Of a stretch of DNA of 58,613 bases, positions 8,989 to 17,225 are shown piece after piece. The notes under the pieces were generated by a model. It did not search any database, was not told the DNA's origin, and worked only from the letters and a program-made list of their open reading frames with translations. Every line of letters begins with the position of its first letter. Positions within the stretch are counted from its first letter, which is position 1. Position numbers and translations under genes: made by a program. The stretch covers positions 1-58,613 of the forward strand of contig JAAZCX010000032.1 in assembly GCA_012513065.1 (NCBI GenBank), written 5' to 3'. This DNA comes from Clostridiaceae bacterium (GTDB lineage: Bacteria; Bacillota; Clostridia; TANB77; CAG-508).

Positions 8989-9044
8989 AGAAAAGAGGTT
9001 GGAAATTAGAGATTAGAAATAAACTATAATTTTCAGCTTTTTTA
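8989..9044 (+). terminator. Weak terminator or attenuator between rpsU and yqeY
   Basis: AAAAGAGGTTGGAAATT can pair with AATTTTCAGCTTTTTT, about 14 bp with one G-U pair and small mismatches, across a loop of about 20 bases. The 3' arm ends in a T run. It could reduce read-through into yqeY, so that S21 is made in excess. Confidence 0.45.
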
Positions 9045-9063
9045 ATTGTAAGGAGGAATTATA

Positions 9064-9504
9064 ATGTTAAAAGAAAAATTATTAGAAGATATGAAGATTT
9101 CTATGAGAGATAAAAATATAATAAGAAAAAATGTAGTTCAAATGGTTAGAGCTGCAATACTACAAGTAGAAAAAGATAAGCAAATAGAATTAAATGATGA
9201 TCAAATATTAGAAATAATAGCTAAAGAATCTAAAAAGAGAAAAGATTCTCTTACAGATTATGAAAAAAGTGGAAGAGAAGATTTAATAGCTACAATAAAC
9301 GAAGAAATTGAAATATTATCAGAATATTTACCAAAGCCATTATCAAGAGAAGAAATAGAAAAAATAATAGAAGAAATAATTAAATCAACTGGAGCAGCTT
9401 CTATGAAAGATATGGGAATGGTAATGAAAGAAGCAAAAGCTAAGATAGGACCAGCAGCAGATGGAAAAATAATAAATGAGATAGTTAAAGTAAAATTAAA
9501 TTAA
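9064..9504 (+). CDS. yqeY: GatB/YqeY domain protein
   Basis: The 146-residue product matches YqeY, the small protein related to the tail domain of GatB that is thought to interact with tRNA. Diagnostic stretches are KRKDSLTDYEKSGREDL and ILSEYLPKPLSREEIEKII, then MKDMGMVMKEAKAKIG and a C-terminal GAAD/GK loop (PAADGKIINEIVK). It follows rpsU and has a strong AAGGAGGAATTATA ribosome binding site. A good terminator follows. Confidence 0.93.
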   Translation: MLKEKLLEDMKISMRDKNIIRKNVVQMVRAAILQVEKDKQIELNDDQILEIIAKESKKRKDSLTDYEKSGREDLIATINEEIEILSEYLPKPLSREEIEKIIEEIIKSTGAASMKDMGMVMKEAKAKIGPAADGKIINEIVKVKLN

Positions 9505-9520
9505 ATATTATATAAGGAAA

Positions 9521-9551
9521 AATATACAAGAACATCTTGTATATTTTTTCC
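9521..9551 (+). terminator. Rho-independent terminator after yqeY
   Basis: AATATACAAGA (9521-9531) pairs with TCTTGTATATT (9535-9545), 3-base loop, then a run of T. Confidence 0.88.
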
Positions 9552-9599
9552 ATATTGTATTATAATAATAAAAGAAAAATTAAGAATTAGGAGAAAAAA

Positions 9600-10862
9600 A
9601 TGAGAGAAGAAATAATAGATATAAAAGAAGGAATTAAATTCCACAAAATACAAACAAATAAATTTAAAACTAATTTATTTGCTATATTTTTAAATACTCC
9701 AATAAGCAAAGAAAACGTAACAAAAAATGCTTTATTAACATCAGTATTAAGAAGAGGGACCAAAGAGTTGCCATCACAAGAGCTTATTAGTAAAACATTA
9801 GAAAACATGTATGGAGCAGGATTTGACTGTGGAATAGAAAAATCAGGAGATTATCATACTATTAAATTCTATTTGGAAGTAATAAATGATGAGTTTTTGC
9901 CTAAAAAAGAGGATTTGAGTAAAAAGGCATTAGAGTTATTACTTTCTATCGTATTTGATCCATTTGAAGAAAATGAAACATTTAAAGAAGAATATTTAGA
10001 ACAAGAAAAAGAAAATTTAAAACAAATAATAGAAGGAAAAATAGATAACAAATCAACTTATGCATTTGAAAGATGTATCGAGGAAATGTATAAAGGAAAA
10101 CCATATGGATTATATAAATATGGATATATAGAAGATTTAGAAAAGATAACTTCAAAAGAATTATATAAATATTATTTAGAATTAATTCAAAATTGTAAAA
10201 TTGATATATTTGCATCAGGAGAATTAGATGAAAAAATTACAAATTTTATAAAAAATGATAAAAATATTAATAAATTAGAAGCAAGAAAATTTGATTATGA
10301 TATAGAAGATAAAAAGGAAGAAGTTAAAGAACCTAAAATAATTAATGATAGCTTAGAAGTAACACAAGGAAAATTAGTTATAGGGTTAGATGTCTTATCA
10401 GATGAAGAAAATGTAAGCTATATTACTATGGTTTATAATACAATATTAGGAGTAGGAGCTAACTCGAAGTTATTTCAAAATGTTAGAGAAAAGGCAAGTT
10501 TAGCATATACTTGTGGTTCTAATTATATGAAAAGAAAAAAAATAATTTTAATTAGAGCAGGAATTGAAATTGAAAATTATGAAAAAGCAATGGAAATCAT
10601 AAAAGAGCAATTGGAAAATATAAAAAATGGAAAATTTACTGATGAAGAAATAAAAAACGCTAAAAATTTAATTTTTGCAAATATAAATAATATTGAAGAA
10701 GAACAAGATACAGAAATTACTTATTACTTAGGACAAGAATTAGCAAAATGCAATATAACAATAGATGAGTATAGACAAAAAATAGAACAAGTAAGTAAAG
10801 AAGAAATATTAAAAATTGCAAACAGCATAAAAATTAATACAATTTATTTTTTAAAAGATTAA
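9600..10862 (+). CDS. yfmF: Inactive M16 peptidase-like protein YfmF
   Basis: At 420 residues this has the two-domain M16 insulinase-like fold of YfmF: an N-terminal part (KNALLTSVLRRGTKELPSQ, ENMYGAGFDCG) and a C-terminal part (LFQNVREKASLAYTCGSNYM). It lacks the HxxEH zinc motif, as YfmF proteins do, and is expected to act with YfmH as a processing-protease-like pair. In Bacillus these genes are reported to influence EF-P modification. YfmH follows 19 bases downstream. Confidence 0.87.
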   Translation: MREEIIDIKEGIKFHKIQTNKFKTNLFAIFLNTPISKENVTKNALLTSVLRRGTKELPSQELISKTLENMYGAGFDCGIEKSGDYHTIKFYLEVINDEFLPKKEDLSKKALELLLSIVFDPFEENETFKEEYLEQEKENLKQIIEGKIDNKSTYAFERCIEEMYKGKPYGLYKYGYIEDLEKITSKELYKYYLELIQNCKIDIFASGELDEKITNFIKNDKNINKLEARKFDYDIEDKKEEVKEPKIINDSLEVTQGKLVIGLDVLSDEENVSYITMVYNTILGVGANSKLFQNVREKASLAYTCGSNYMKRKKIILIRAGIEIENYEKAMEIIKEQLENIKNGKFTDEEIKNAKNLIFANINNIEEEQDTEITYYLGQELAKCNITIDEYRQKIEQVSKEEILKIANSIKINTIYFLKD

Positions 10863-10881
10863 ATTTTAGACAGGGGGAAAA

Positions 10882-12150
10882 ATGAAAATTATAGAAAGCC
10901 TAAAAATAAAGGAAAAAGTATATATAGAAAAATTAGAAAATGGATTAACTGTTATGATAATTCCAAAAGAAACAACAAATAAAAAATATGCAATATGGGG
11001 TACACACTTTGGATCTAACAATAATCATTTTATAATGCCAAACACTAATGAAGAAGTATATTTGCCAGATGGTGTGGCACATTTTTTAGAACATAAAATG
11101 TTTGAACAAAAAAATGGAAAAAATAGCTTAGATACATTAATGGCATTAGGAGTAGATGCAAATGCTTACACAACAAACAATCACACAGCATATCTTTTCG
11201 AAAGTACTGAACATTTTGAAGAAGCTTTTTCTGAACTTATGGATTATGTTCAAAATCCATATTTTACAGATGAAAATGTAGAGAAAGAAAAAGGAATAAT
11301 AGGTCAAGAAATAGGAATGTATGATGATGACCCAGGATGGAAATTATATATGAATGCATTGGACTGTCTTTACAAAAATAATGCAATCAAAATAGACATA
11401 GCAGGAACAGTAGAATCAATTTCAAAAATAGACAAAGATGTTTTATATAAATCTTATAATGTATTTTATCATCCTACAAATATGGTGATGGTATTATGTG
11501 GAAATTTTAATCCAAAAGAGATGATTGAAAATATTAAGAGCAAATTAATAGATAAACCTAAACAAGGTGAAATAAAAAAAATACATCCAGAACAAAATTT
11601 AGATATAAATAAAAAATATAAAGAAGAAAATATGGAAGTAAGTAAACCTGTATTTATGATTGGATTTAAAGATATAATAGAAACAGAAAATATTATTCAA
11701 AGACATATTGCAATAGAAATATTAATGAACATGTTAATAGGAAAAAGTTCTCCATTATATCAAAAATTATATAAAGAAGGAATTTTACTAGCACAACCAG
11801 ATTTAGACTATGAATTCGGAGATGATTATGCACATGTTCTAATAGGAGGACAATCTAAAGATCCAGAAAAAGTAAAAGAAGAATTGTTAGAAGAAATAGA
11901 AAAACAAAAACAAAATATTGACGAAGAACATTTTAATAGAATTAAGAAAAAAGTATATGGAGATTATGTTGTTGAATATAATGATATATCTGATATTTCA
12001 AGAATGTTATTATCTGATTATTTTAAAGGAATTAATTCATTCGATTATATAGAACAATTTCAAACAGTAACATTAGAATATACAAAGCAAATATTACAAG
12101 AAGTTTTTGACGAAAAAAAATGTATTATGTCAGTAGTAAAAACAAAATAA
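10882..12150 (+). CDS. yfmH: M16 zinc peptidase YfmH
   Basis: The catalytic partner of YfmF. The inverted zinc motif is HFLEH at residues 67-71, with the distal ligand region EKEKGIIGQEIGMYDD around residues 134-149. The C-terminal half carries the second M16 fold (IAIEILMNMLIGKSSPLYQKL). Length of 422 residues is standard. It is co-transcribed with yfmF and starts after a CAGGGGGAAAA ribosome binding site. A terminator lies about 55 bases after the stop. Confidence 0.9.
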   Translation: MKIIESLKIKEKVYIEKLENGLTVMIIPKETTNKKYAIWGTHFGSNNNHFIMPNTNEEVYLPDGVAHFLEHKMFEQKNGKNSLDTLMALGVDANAYTTNNHTAYLFESTEHFEEAFSELMDYVQNPYFTDENVEKEKGIIGQEIGMYDDDPGWKLYMNALDCLYKNNAIKIDIAGTVESISKIDKDVLYKSYNVFYHPTNMVMVLCGNFNPKEMIENIKSKLIDKPKQGEIKKIHPEQNLDINKKYKEENMEVSKPVFMIGFKDIIETENIIQRHIAIEILMNMLIGKSSPLYQKLYKEGILLAQPDLDYEFGDDYAHVLIGGQSKDPEKVKEELLEEIEKQKQNIDEEHFNRIKKKVYGDYVVEYNDISDISRMLLSDYFKGINSFDYIEQFQTVTLEYTKQILQEVFDEKKCIMSVVKTK

Positions 12151-12203
12151 AAAAATATGTCGAAAAAGGTAAAAAAATGAAAAAAACAGACGAACGAAAA
12201 ATT

Positions 12204-12232
12204 AAAAAAATGCCAATTTATGGCGTTTTTTT
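12204..12232 (+). terminator. Terminator after yfmFH
   Basis: AAAAATGCCA pairs with TGGCGTTTTT around ATTTA, one G-U pair, followed by T residues. A TTGACT box at 12234-12239 immediately after it may be the -35 of the next gene, though the -10 is unclear. Confidence 0.82.
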
Positions 12233-12308
12233 ATTGACTAAAATGTAAAAATATGGTAGTTTATATTTAATACAAAAGAAAAAGAGATAATAAAAGGAGA
12301 GTGGTTAT

Positions 12309-12488
12309 ATGTTAAATGATGAAATATGTAAATTAAGAGAGAAACTAAACGAAAGTATTATCAAAGGTCAAGATTACATGATAACATATAAGCTTAGTAT
12401 AGAATTAGATGAGTTGATAGCAGAGTACTACAGAAAAAATGGAAAGTCGAAAAAAACAAAAGAGAAAAGTTATGCACTTGCAAAATAA
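12309..12488 (+). CDS. Spo0E-family small sporulation regulator
   Basis: A 59-residue protein read from an ATG with AAAGGAGAGTGG upstream. Its two-helix plan, ICKLREKLNESI followed by LSIELDELIAEYY, matches the Spo0E-like family, whose signature is S-x-x-L-D near the second helix. Members are phosphatases that remove phosphate from Spo0A and so delay sporulation. The tail is basic (KNGKSKKTKEKSYALAK). It is a single-gene unit between two terminators. The match rests on a short motif and length, so the family is probable and the target is inferred. Confidence 0.8.
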   Translation: MLNDEICKLREKLNESIIKGQDYMITYKLSIELDELIAEYYRKNGKSKKTKEKSYALAK

Positions 12489-12498
12489 TCTAAAAGAA

Positions 12499-12530
12499 AA
12501 TATACAAGAATCACTTGTATATTTTTTTTA
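12499..12530 (+). terminator. Terminator after the Spo0E-like gene
   Basis: AATATACAAG (12499-12508) pairs with CTTGTATATT (12514-12523), 5-base loop, then eight T. The stem is nearly identical to the terminator after yqeY. Confidence 0.88.
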
Positions 12531-12571
12531 TTTATATTATTATAAAAAAAACAACCAAAAAAGGTAATGAT

Positions 12572-14068
12572 ATGAAAAAAATTATAGAATTTATAAGAAA
12601 ACATGATAATATATTTATGTTTATAATATTATTTTTAATTACATCTTCATATGTATTTTGTATAAAATTAGAAGCTAATGACCAATTATGGAATTTCTCA
12701 AATATATATAAAATGACAAATGGATATACAATATATAAAGATTTAAATGTTATTATTACACCACTTTATTTTTTTATTGGTAAGATAGCATTTAGCTTAT
12801 TTGAGTCCAATTATTTAGTATATTCTATATATCAAAACTTTATTATTTATTTATTATTATTTTTTTCAATATATCAATTGATGAAAAAAATGAAAATAAG
12901 AAAAATCAATTCAGCATTATATACAATGATAATTAGTGTAATTATGATAACAATTATGCCTGAGGCTAGTTATAATATACTTGCAATTTTATTTTCAATT
13001 ATTGGAATTATACATTTATTATCAAGTAAAAATAGATACATAGATAATATGATACAAGGAGTAATTTATTTCCTTATATTTATGACTAAGCAAAACACAG
13101 GAGTTTTGTATATATTAGGAAGTATATTAGCACAAATATTAATTCAAAAAGATAAAAAAATATCAATAAAAAATATATCACAGCAATTAATAGCGTGTTG
13201 GATAATGATATTAGGATATCTAGTATATTTAAAATATAACAACAATTTATATAATTTTATAAATTATTGTTTCTTAGGTATAAAAGAATTCTCACAAGAA
13301 AACTTAGTTGTAAAACCTAAAAATGTAATTTTTATATTAATGGCATCTATAGTTAGTATTGTTTCTATAATAGCAACTTATAAAAAGAGAATACCATTAG
13401 AACAAATACAGAGAAAAAATATTAAAATATTAGGATCTATTTCATGTTTTATGCTAGCAATTTCATATCCTTTGTTAAATGATGCACATACATTAATAGC
13501 AAGTGTTACTTTTATGATATTATTTAGCTATATGCTAGATATTATGATATTAAGAGAACTTTTAAATGGTAAAAAAGTAGAAATTGCAAAAAAAGTAATT
13601 ATATTAATATTAGGAATAATATTTGTAATAATCAATTTGTGCAATAATCTAACATATTTTATTGAAATAATGGATGAGGATTATTATTTTAGTAATGATA
13701 GCCCATATTATGGAGCAATTGCAAAAAAAGAATTAGTAAAAGAAATAAATGAAATTACAAAATATATAGAAAAAGAAAATCAAAATAGAACAGATGTCAA
13801 AATTATATCATGTTATTCAAATTTATATATGAATGTATTAAATAAAAACAATGGAGATATGGATCTTCCATTTAGCGGAAATATGGGACAAAATGGAGTA
13901 AATGGAATGATAGCTAAAATTAATAATTTGAAGAATACAAAAATATTAATTTTATCTAACGAAAAAGATAGACATTATCAAGAATCAAAAAGAATTTTTA
14001 AATATATAGAAGAAAATTTTGAAAAAGAAGGAAAAATTGGTAAATTTTCAATATATAGGGTAAAATAA
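12572..14068 (+). CDS. Multispanning membrane protein, GT-C-like
   Basis: The 498-residue product starts MKKIIEFIRKHDNIFMFI. I chose this ATG because the longer frame begins with a TTG inside the preceding terminator hairpin, while AAAAAAGGTAAT lies just before this ATG. About ten membrane helices run from residue 17 to 375, with an outside loop after the first (KLEANDQLWNFSNIYKMTNG) whose acidic residue is placed as in GT-C glycosyltransferases, and a C-terminal outside domain of about 130 residues. The overall plan is like the gene at 5144. The acceptor and sugar are unknown. Confidence 0.62.
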   Translation: MKKIIEFIRKHDNIFMFIILFLITSSYVFCIKLEANDQLWNFSNIYKMTNGYTIYKDLNVIITPLYFFIGKIAFSLFESNYLVYSIYQNFIIYLLLFFSIYQLMKKMKIRKINSALYTMIISVIMITIMPEASYNILAILFSIIGIIHLLSSKNRYIDNMIQGVIYFLIFMTKQNTGVLYILGSILAQILIQKDKKISIKNISQQLIACWIMILGYLVYLKYNNNLYNFINYCFLGIKEFSQENLVVKPKNVIFILMASIVSIVSIIATYKKRIPLEQIQRKNIKILGSISCFMLAISYPLLNDAHTLIASVTFMILFSYMLDIMILRELLNGKKVEIAKKVIILILGIIFVIINLCNNLTYFIEIMDEDYYFSNDSPYYGAIAKKELVKEINEITKYIEKENQNRTDVKIISCYSNLYMNVLNKNNGDMDLPFSGNMGQNGVNGMIAKINNLKNTKILILSNEKDRHYQESKRIFKYIEENFEKEGKIGKFSIYRVK

Positions 14069-14070
14069 AG

Positions 14071-14099
14071 TTGAAAAACAGATAAAAGTAAGTTATAAT
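14071..14099 (+). promoter_or_regulatory. Promoter at the head of the secretion locus
   Basis: TTGAAA (14071-14076), 17-base spacer, TATAAT (14094-14099). It starts 3 bases after the stop of the previous gene and would transcribe the broken pilin copy and the three genes that follow. Confidence 0.7.
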
Positions 14100-14128
14100 A
14101 AAAGTATAAAGTAATAAATAAGAAAAAA

Positions 14129-14385
14129 ATGAAAACAAAAAAATAGTAATTGTATTATTAACAATTATAATAATACTTACAAATTGTTCAGTTGTATTAG
14201 CCAATATTAACCCAGATGATTATAGATCAGTTATTAGAAGTGATGATGCAGGAGATGCTATAGGGCTTGCTCAAAAAATAATAGGAGTAATCAATGTTGT
14301 AGGAACAATTTTATTATTTGGTAAATCATGGATAATAAAATTAATATATGATATTATACCAAATACAGTTTCAGAAATTTTGTAA
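14129..14385 (+). pseudogene. Broken copy of the VirB2/TrbC-like pilin at 14965
   Basis: This stretch is nearly identical to 14965-15330 but has two lesions. The start region has lost one base in an A run, so the ATG at 14129 meets TAG after five codons. Downstream, 108 bases (36 codons) are missing between GTAGGAACAATT and TTATTATTTGG. The loss removes most of the first membrane helix, the cytoplasmic loop and the start of the second helix. The remaining frame to TAA at 14383-14385 is open. It is a recent duplicate, judged by the close match. Confidence 0.88.
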
Positions 14386-14398
14386 AAGAGGTAAATAA

Positions 14399-14935
14399 AT
14401 GAAGAAAAAAACATTAATAATTATTTTTTGTATTATATGTATTTTTTTATCTATGACGAATAATGTATATGCAGTGCATGGATCAGGTGGTGGAAGTCAT
14501 AATGAAACATCTACTGAACCTACAAATCATACATTAGGAGAAATCATATCAGATGCAAATGGATTTATTGCAAAAGGAGAAAGTCAAGAGGAAAATTTAT
14601 CTCAAGAAAGTTTACAAAAATTATCTGATACGGTTTATAATATAACATTTACAGTAGGTATTATATTAGCTTTTGTTATTGGAGGAATATTAGGAATCAA
14701 ATTTATAACATCAGGAATAGAAGGAAAAGCTGAAGTAAAAGCAATGTTACTTCCATATGTAATTGGATGTGTAATATTATTTGGATCATTCACAATATGG
14801 AAAGTAGTAGTAACAATAGTTTCAGATACCACAAAAAGCTCTACTGTATATGAAGAAACTGAACAAACAGGAGGATCTACAACACATCAAAGTTCGTCAG
14901 GAGCGACACATGGAGGTTCTTCAGGAACATTTTAA
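14399..14935 (+). CDS. VirB2/TrbC-like pilin, long-tailed type
   Basis: A 178-residue protein with a signal peptide (cleavage likely after VYA near residue 28), a Gly/His/Ser-rich mature N-terminus, and two membrane helices (ITFTVGIILAFVIGGILGI and MLLPYVIGCVILFGSFTIW) separated by a short basic-acidic loop containing SGIEGKAEVKA. This is the VirB2/TrbC pilin layout. The C-terminal tail is Ser/Gly/His-rich (THQSSSGATHGGSSG). The last 140 residues are paralogous to the C-terminus of the gene at 15344. The role as a structural pilus subunit or channel lining is inferred from layout and neighbours. Confidence 0.75.
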   Translation: MKKKTLIIIFCIICIFLSMTNNVYAVHGSGGGSHNETSTEPTNHTLGEIISDANGFIAKGESQEENLSQESLQKLSDTVYNITFTVGIILAFVIGGILGIKFITSGIEGKAEVKAMLLPYVIGCVILFGSFTIWKVVVTIVSDTTKSSTVYEETEQTGGSTTHQSSSGATHGGSSGTF

Positions 14936-14964
14936 CAAATATAAACATATAAAAAGGAGAAAAA

Positions 14965-15330
14965 ATGAAAAGAAAAAAAACCATAATTTTACTATTAACA
15001 ATTATAATAATACTGGCAAATTGCTCAGTTGTATTAGCAGATATTAACCCGGATGATTATAGACCAGTTATTAGAAGTGATGATGCAGGAGATGCTATAG
15101 GGCTTGCTCAAAAAATAATAGGAGTAATCAATGTTGTAGGAACAATTATATTAGTTATAACAGTAATAGTACTTGGAATAAAATATATGCTAGGAAGTGT
15201 AGAACAAAGAGCAGATTATAAAAAAACAATGGTACCAGTTTTAGTAGGCGCAATATTATTATTTGGAACATCATGGATAATAAAATTAATATATGATATT
15301 ATACCAAATACAGTTTCAGCAATTTCATAA
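14965..15330 (+). CDS. VirB2/TrbC-like pilin, short type
   Basis: A 121-residue protein: signal peptide of about 25 residues ending VVLA, a short polar stretch (DINPDDYRPVIRSDDAGDAI), helix one (VVGTIILVITVIVLGIKYM), a charged loop GSVEQRADYKKTM, and helix two (VPVLVGAILLFGTSWIIKLI). The GIKYM-GS-YKKTM-P-LVGA pattern is shared with the gene at 16696, which marks both as one pilin family. It is the intact original of the broken copy at 14129. The start has AAAAAGGAGAAAAA ahead of it. Confidence 0.8.
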   Translation: MKRKKTIILLLTIIIILANCSVVLADINPDDYRPVIRSDDAGDAIGLAQKIIGVINVVGTIILVITVIVLGIKYMLGSVEQRADYKKTMVPVLVGAILLFGTSWIIKLIYDIIPNTVSAIS

Positions 15331-15343
15331 AAGAGGTGAATAA

Positions 15344-16483
15344 ATGAAAAAAAGAATATTTATAGTAATAATAATATTTATATTAATTATATGTACAACA
15401 ATAGTAGAAGCAAGAGAAGAAGTTCCTAATTCTGATGGGCAATTATATACAGAATTAAATTGGGATAATTATAAAAATCAACCAGCAAGTTATTGGATAG
15501 ATTTATATAATAGAATACATGAGCAACCAGTAGTTTATATGAGTGATTATGAATTATTTTTATTAGGATATGTACATCATGAAGAAATAAATGAAATTAT
15601 TTATGCAGCATATAATGATACAGCAAGTTGTATAAATTTTGATGTTACATATAATGAAATTTCTAATGGAATAGCATATGATGATATTACTATTGAAGTT
15701 CAAAATAGAAATGTAGATTTATTAGGAGATACTACTGGAAAAACAAATGAGCAAATATTTGAAGAAAAAACTCCATATGAATGGGCTATGATACTAACCG
15801 GTATCCAACAAAAAGCAGTAGATATACATACAGGGGATACATATAATAGCTTTACAGAATCAGAATTAAAAATCATGAAAATGATGGAAGAATTACAAGC
15901 TAATGGATATGATTTTCCGGAATTAACAACGGAACAAAAAGAAGCAATAAAAGATTATGGATTGGGCATATGGAGTGGAAATAATTTTTCTTTTGATACA
16001 TATGCACCTGTTATAGCTGATAATGTAGAAACATCACAAGAAATACAAAATCCTCAAGTTAATAGGGAAGTTAATACACATACATTAGGGGAAATTTTCT
16101 CAGATGCAAATGGATTTATTGAAAAAGGAAATTCTAAAGAAGAAAATTTATCTCAAGAAAGCTTACAAAAATTATCTGATACGGTTTATAATATAACATT
16201 TACAGTAGGCGTTATATTAACATTTATTATTGGAGGAATATTAGGAATTAAGTTTATTATATCAGGGGTAGAAGGAAAAGCAGAAATAAAAGCAATGCTA
16301 CTTCCATATGTAATAGGTTGTGTAATATTATTTGGATCATTTACAATTTGGAAAGTTGTATTAACAATAACATCAGAAACTACAAAGAGTTCAACTGTAT
16401 ATGAAGAAAAGCCATCAGGAGGTTCTACGACACATCAAAGCTCATCAGGAGCAACACATGGAGGTTCTTCTGGAAAATTTTAA
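15344..16483 (+). CDS. Pilin-like protein with a large unknown N-terminal domain
   Basis: Of 379 residues, the first 22 are a signal peptide, residues about 25-240 are a soluble domain I do not recognise, and residues about 245-379 are a long-tailed pilin domain paralogous to the gene at 14399 (HTLGEI-SDANGFI, LSQESLQKLSDTVYNITFTV, two helices, THQSSSGATHGGSSG tail). The added domain is aromatic and acidic (ELNWDNYKNQPASYWIDLYN, YEWAMILTGIQQKAVD) and would face outward. I infer a specialised pilus subunit, such as a tip or adhesive form. It sits in the same transcript as the other pilins, 13 bases after 15330. Confidence 0.72.
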   Translation: MKKRIFIVIIIFILIICTTIVEAREEVPNSDGQLYTELNWDNYKNQPASYWIDLYNRIHEQPVVYMSDYELFLLGYVHHEEINEIIYAAYNDTASCINFDVTYNEISNGIAYDDITIEVQNRNVDLLGDTTGKTNEQIFEEKTPYEWAMILTGIQQKAVDIHTGDTYNSFTESELKIMKMMEELQANGYDFPELTTEQKEAIKDYGLGIWSGNNFSFDTYAPVIADNVETSQEIQNPQVNREVNTHTLGEIFSDANGFIEKGNSKEENLSQESLQKLSDTVYNITFTVGVILTFIIGGILGIKFIISGVEGKAEIKAMLLPYVIGCVILFGSFTIWKVVLTITSETTKSSTVYEEKPSGGSTTHQSSSGATHGGSSGKF

Positions 16484-16635
16484 TAAATAAAATTTAAAGA
16501 AATAGAGTTTTGAAAGAGTAGAAAAAATCATAAAATTATTATTAACAAAATAATATTTAGGGTAATTATAATGAGAAAAGTAATATTAATAATATTACAA
16601 AATTAGTTTAAAATAAAAAAAAATAGAAAAAACTA

Positions 16636-16664
16636 TTGAAAATTATTGGAAAATCATTTATAAT
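16636..16664 (+). promoter_or_regulatory. Promoter of the major pilin-like gene
   Basis: TTGAAA (16636-16641), 17-base spacer, TATAAT (16659-16664). It has the same box sequences and spacing as the promoter at 14071. The 16484-16635 gap before it also holds a 12-residue ATG frame (16571-16606), which may be a remnant. Confidence 0.75.
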
Positions 16665-16695
16665 ATAAAGTATAGAACAAAGAGGAGGAATTAAA

Positions 16696-17064
16696 ATGAA
16701 GAAACAAGTGAAAATAATAACAACAGTTTTAATGGTATTAGCAATAATATGTACATTAACAAACATGGTATGTGCATCACAAGTTATAACAAGTTTACAA
16801 GGAGATCAAACATCAAAAGTTAGTTCTCAACAACTTACAAATTTAGGTGGAAAAATCATAGGAATTTTACAAGTAGTAGGAATTGTAATTGCAGTTGTTG
16901 TATTATTAGTATTAGGTATTAAATACATGATCGGTAGTGCAGAAGAAAAAGCTGAATACAAAAAAACAATGATCCCATATTTAGTAGGTGCTTTATTAAT
17001 ATTTGCAGCAAGCTCAATAGTAAGTGTTGTATACAACATGTTCTCAAATATTAATGTTGCTTAA
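16696..17064 (+). CDS. VirB2/TrbC-like pilin, probable major subunit
   Basis: The 122-residue product has a signal peptide ending NMVCA (about residue 27), a Gln/Ser-rich mature start, helix one (IGILQVVGIVIAVVVLLVLG), loop GSAEEKAEYKKTM and helix two (IPYLVGALLIFAASSIVSVV). It shares the GIKYM-GS-YKKTM-P-LVGA pattern with 14965. Unlike its paralogues it has a private consensus promoter, the strongest ribosome binding site of the locus (AGAGGAGGAAT) and its own terminator, all signs of high, independent expression. I therefore infer the main pilus subunit. Confidence 0.82.
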   Translation: MKKQVKIITTVLMVLAIICTLTNMVCASQVITSLQGDQTSKVSSQQLTNLGGKIIGILQVVGIVIAVVVLLVLGIKYMIGSAEEKAEYKKTMIPYLVGALLIFAASSIVSVVYNMFSNINVA

Positions 17065-17109
17065 TTGTAAAGTGTTACAAAAAAATGACGATTATATTAC
17101 AAATATATT

Positions 17110-17138
17110 AAAAATGCATGAAAATGCATTTTTTTTTG
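17110..17138 (+). terminator. Terminator after the major pilin
   Basis: AAAAATGCAT (17110-17119) pairs with ATGCATTTTT (17124-17133) around a GAAA loop, followed by further T. It separates the pilin from the core secretion operon. Confidence 0.88.
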
Positions 17139-17146
17139 TGTTTTTG

Positions 17147-17175
17147 TTACATTTTGTAAGACTTTCTGCTATAAT
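17147..17175 (+). promoter_or_regulatory. Promoter of the core secretion operon
   Basis: TTACAT (17147-17152), 17-base spacer, extended TGC-TATAAT (-10 at 17170-17175). The genes 17226 to 28276 follow with gaps of about 42 bases or less or overlaps, so this is one operon. Confidence 0.7.
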
Positions 17176-17225
17176 ATATATCAGTATAATTAGATATTTA
17201 TGCAAATAAGAAAGGAGCCTATTAT

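Noticed and set aside
12515..12571. Longer N-terminus for the membrane protein at 12572
   Set aside because: It would start from a TTG inside the terminator of the upstream gene. The ATG at 12572 has a ribosome binding site.
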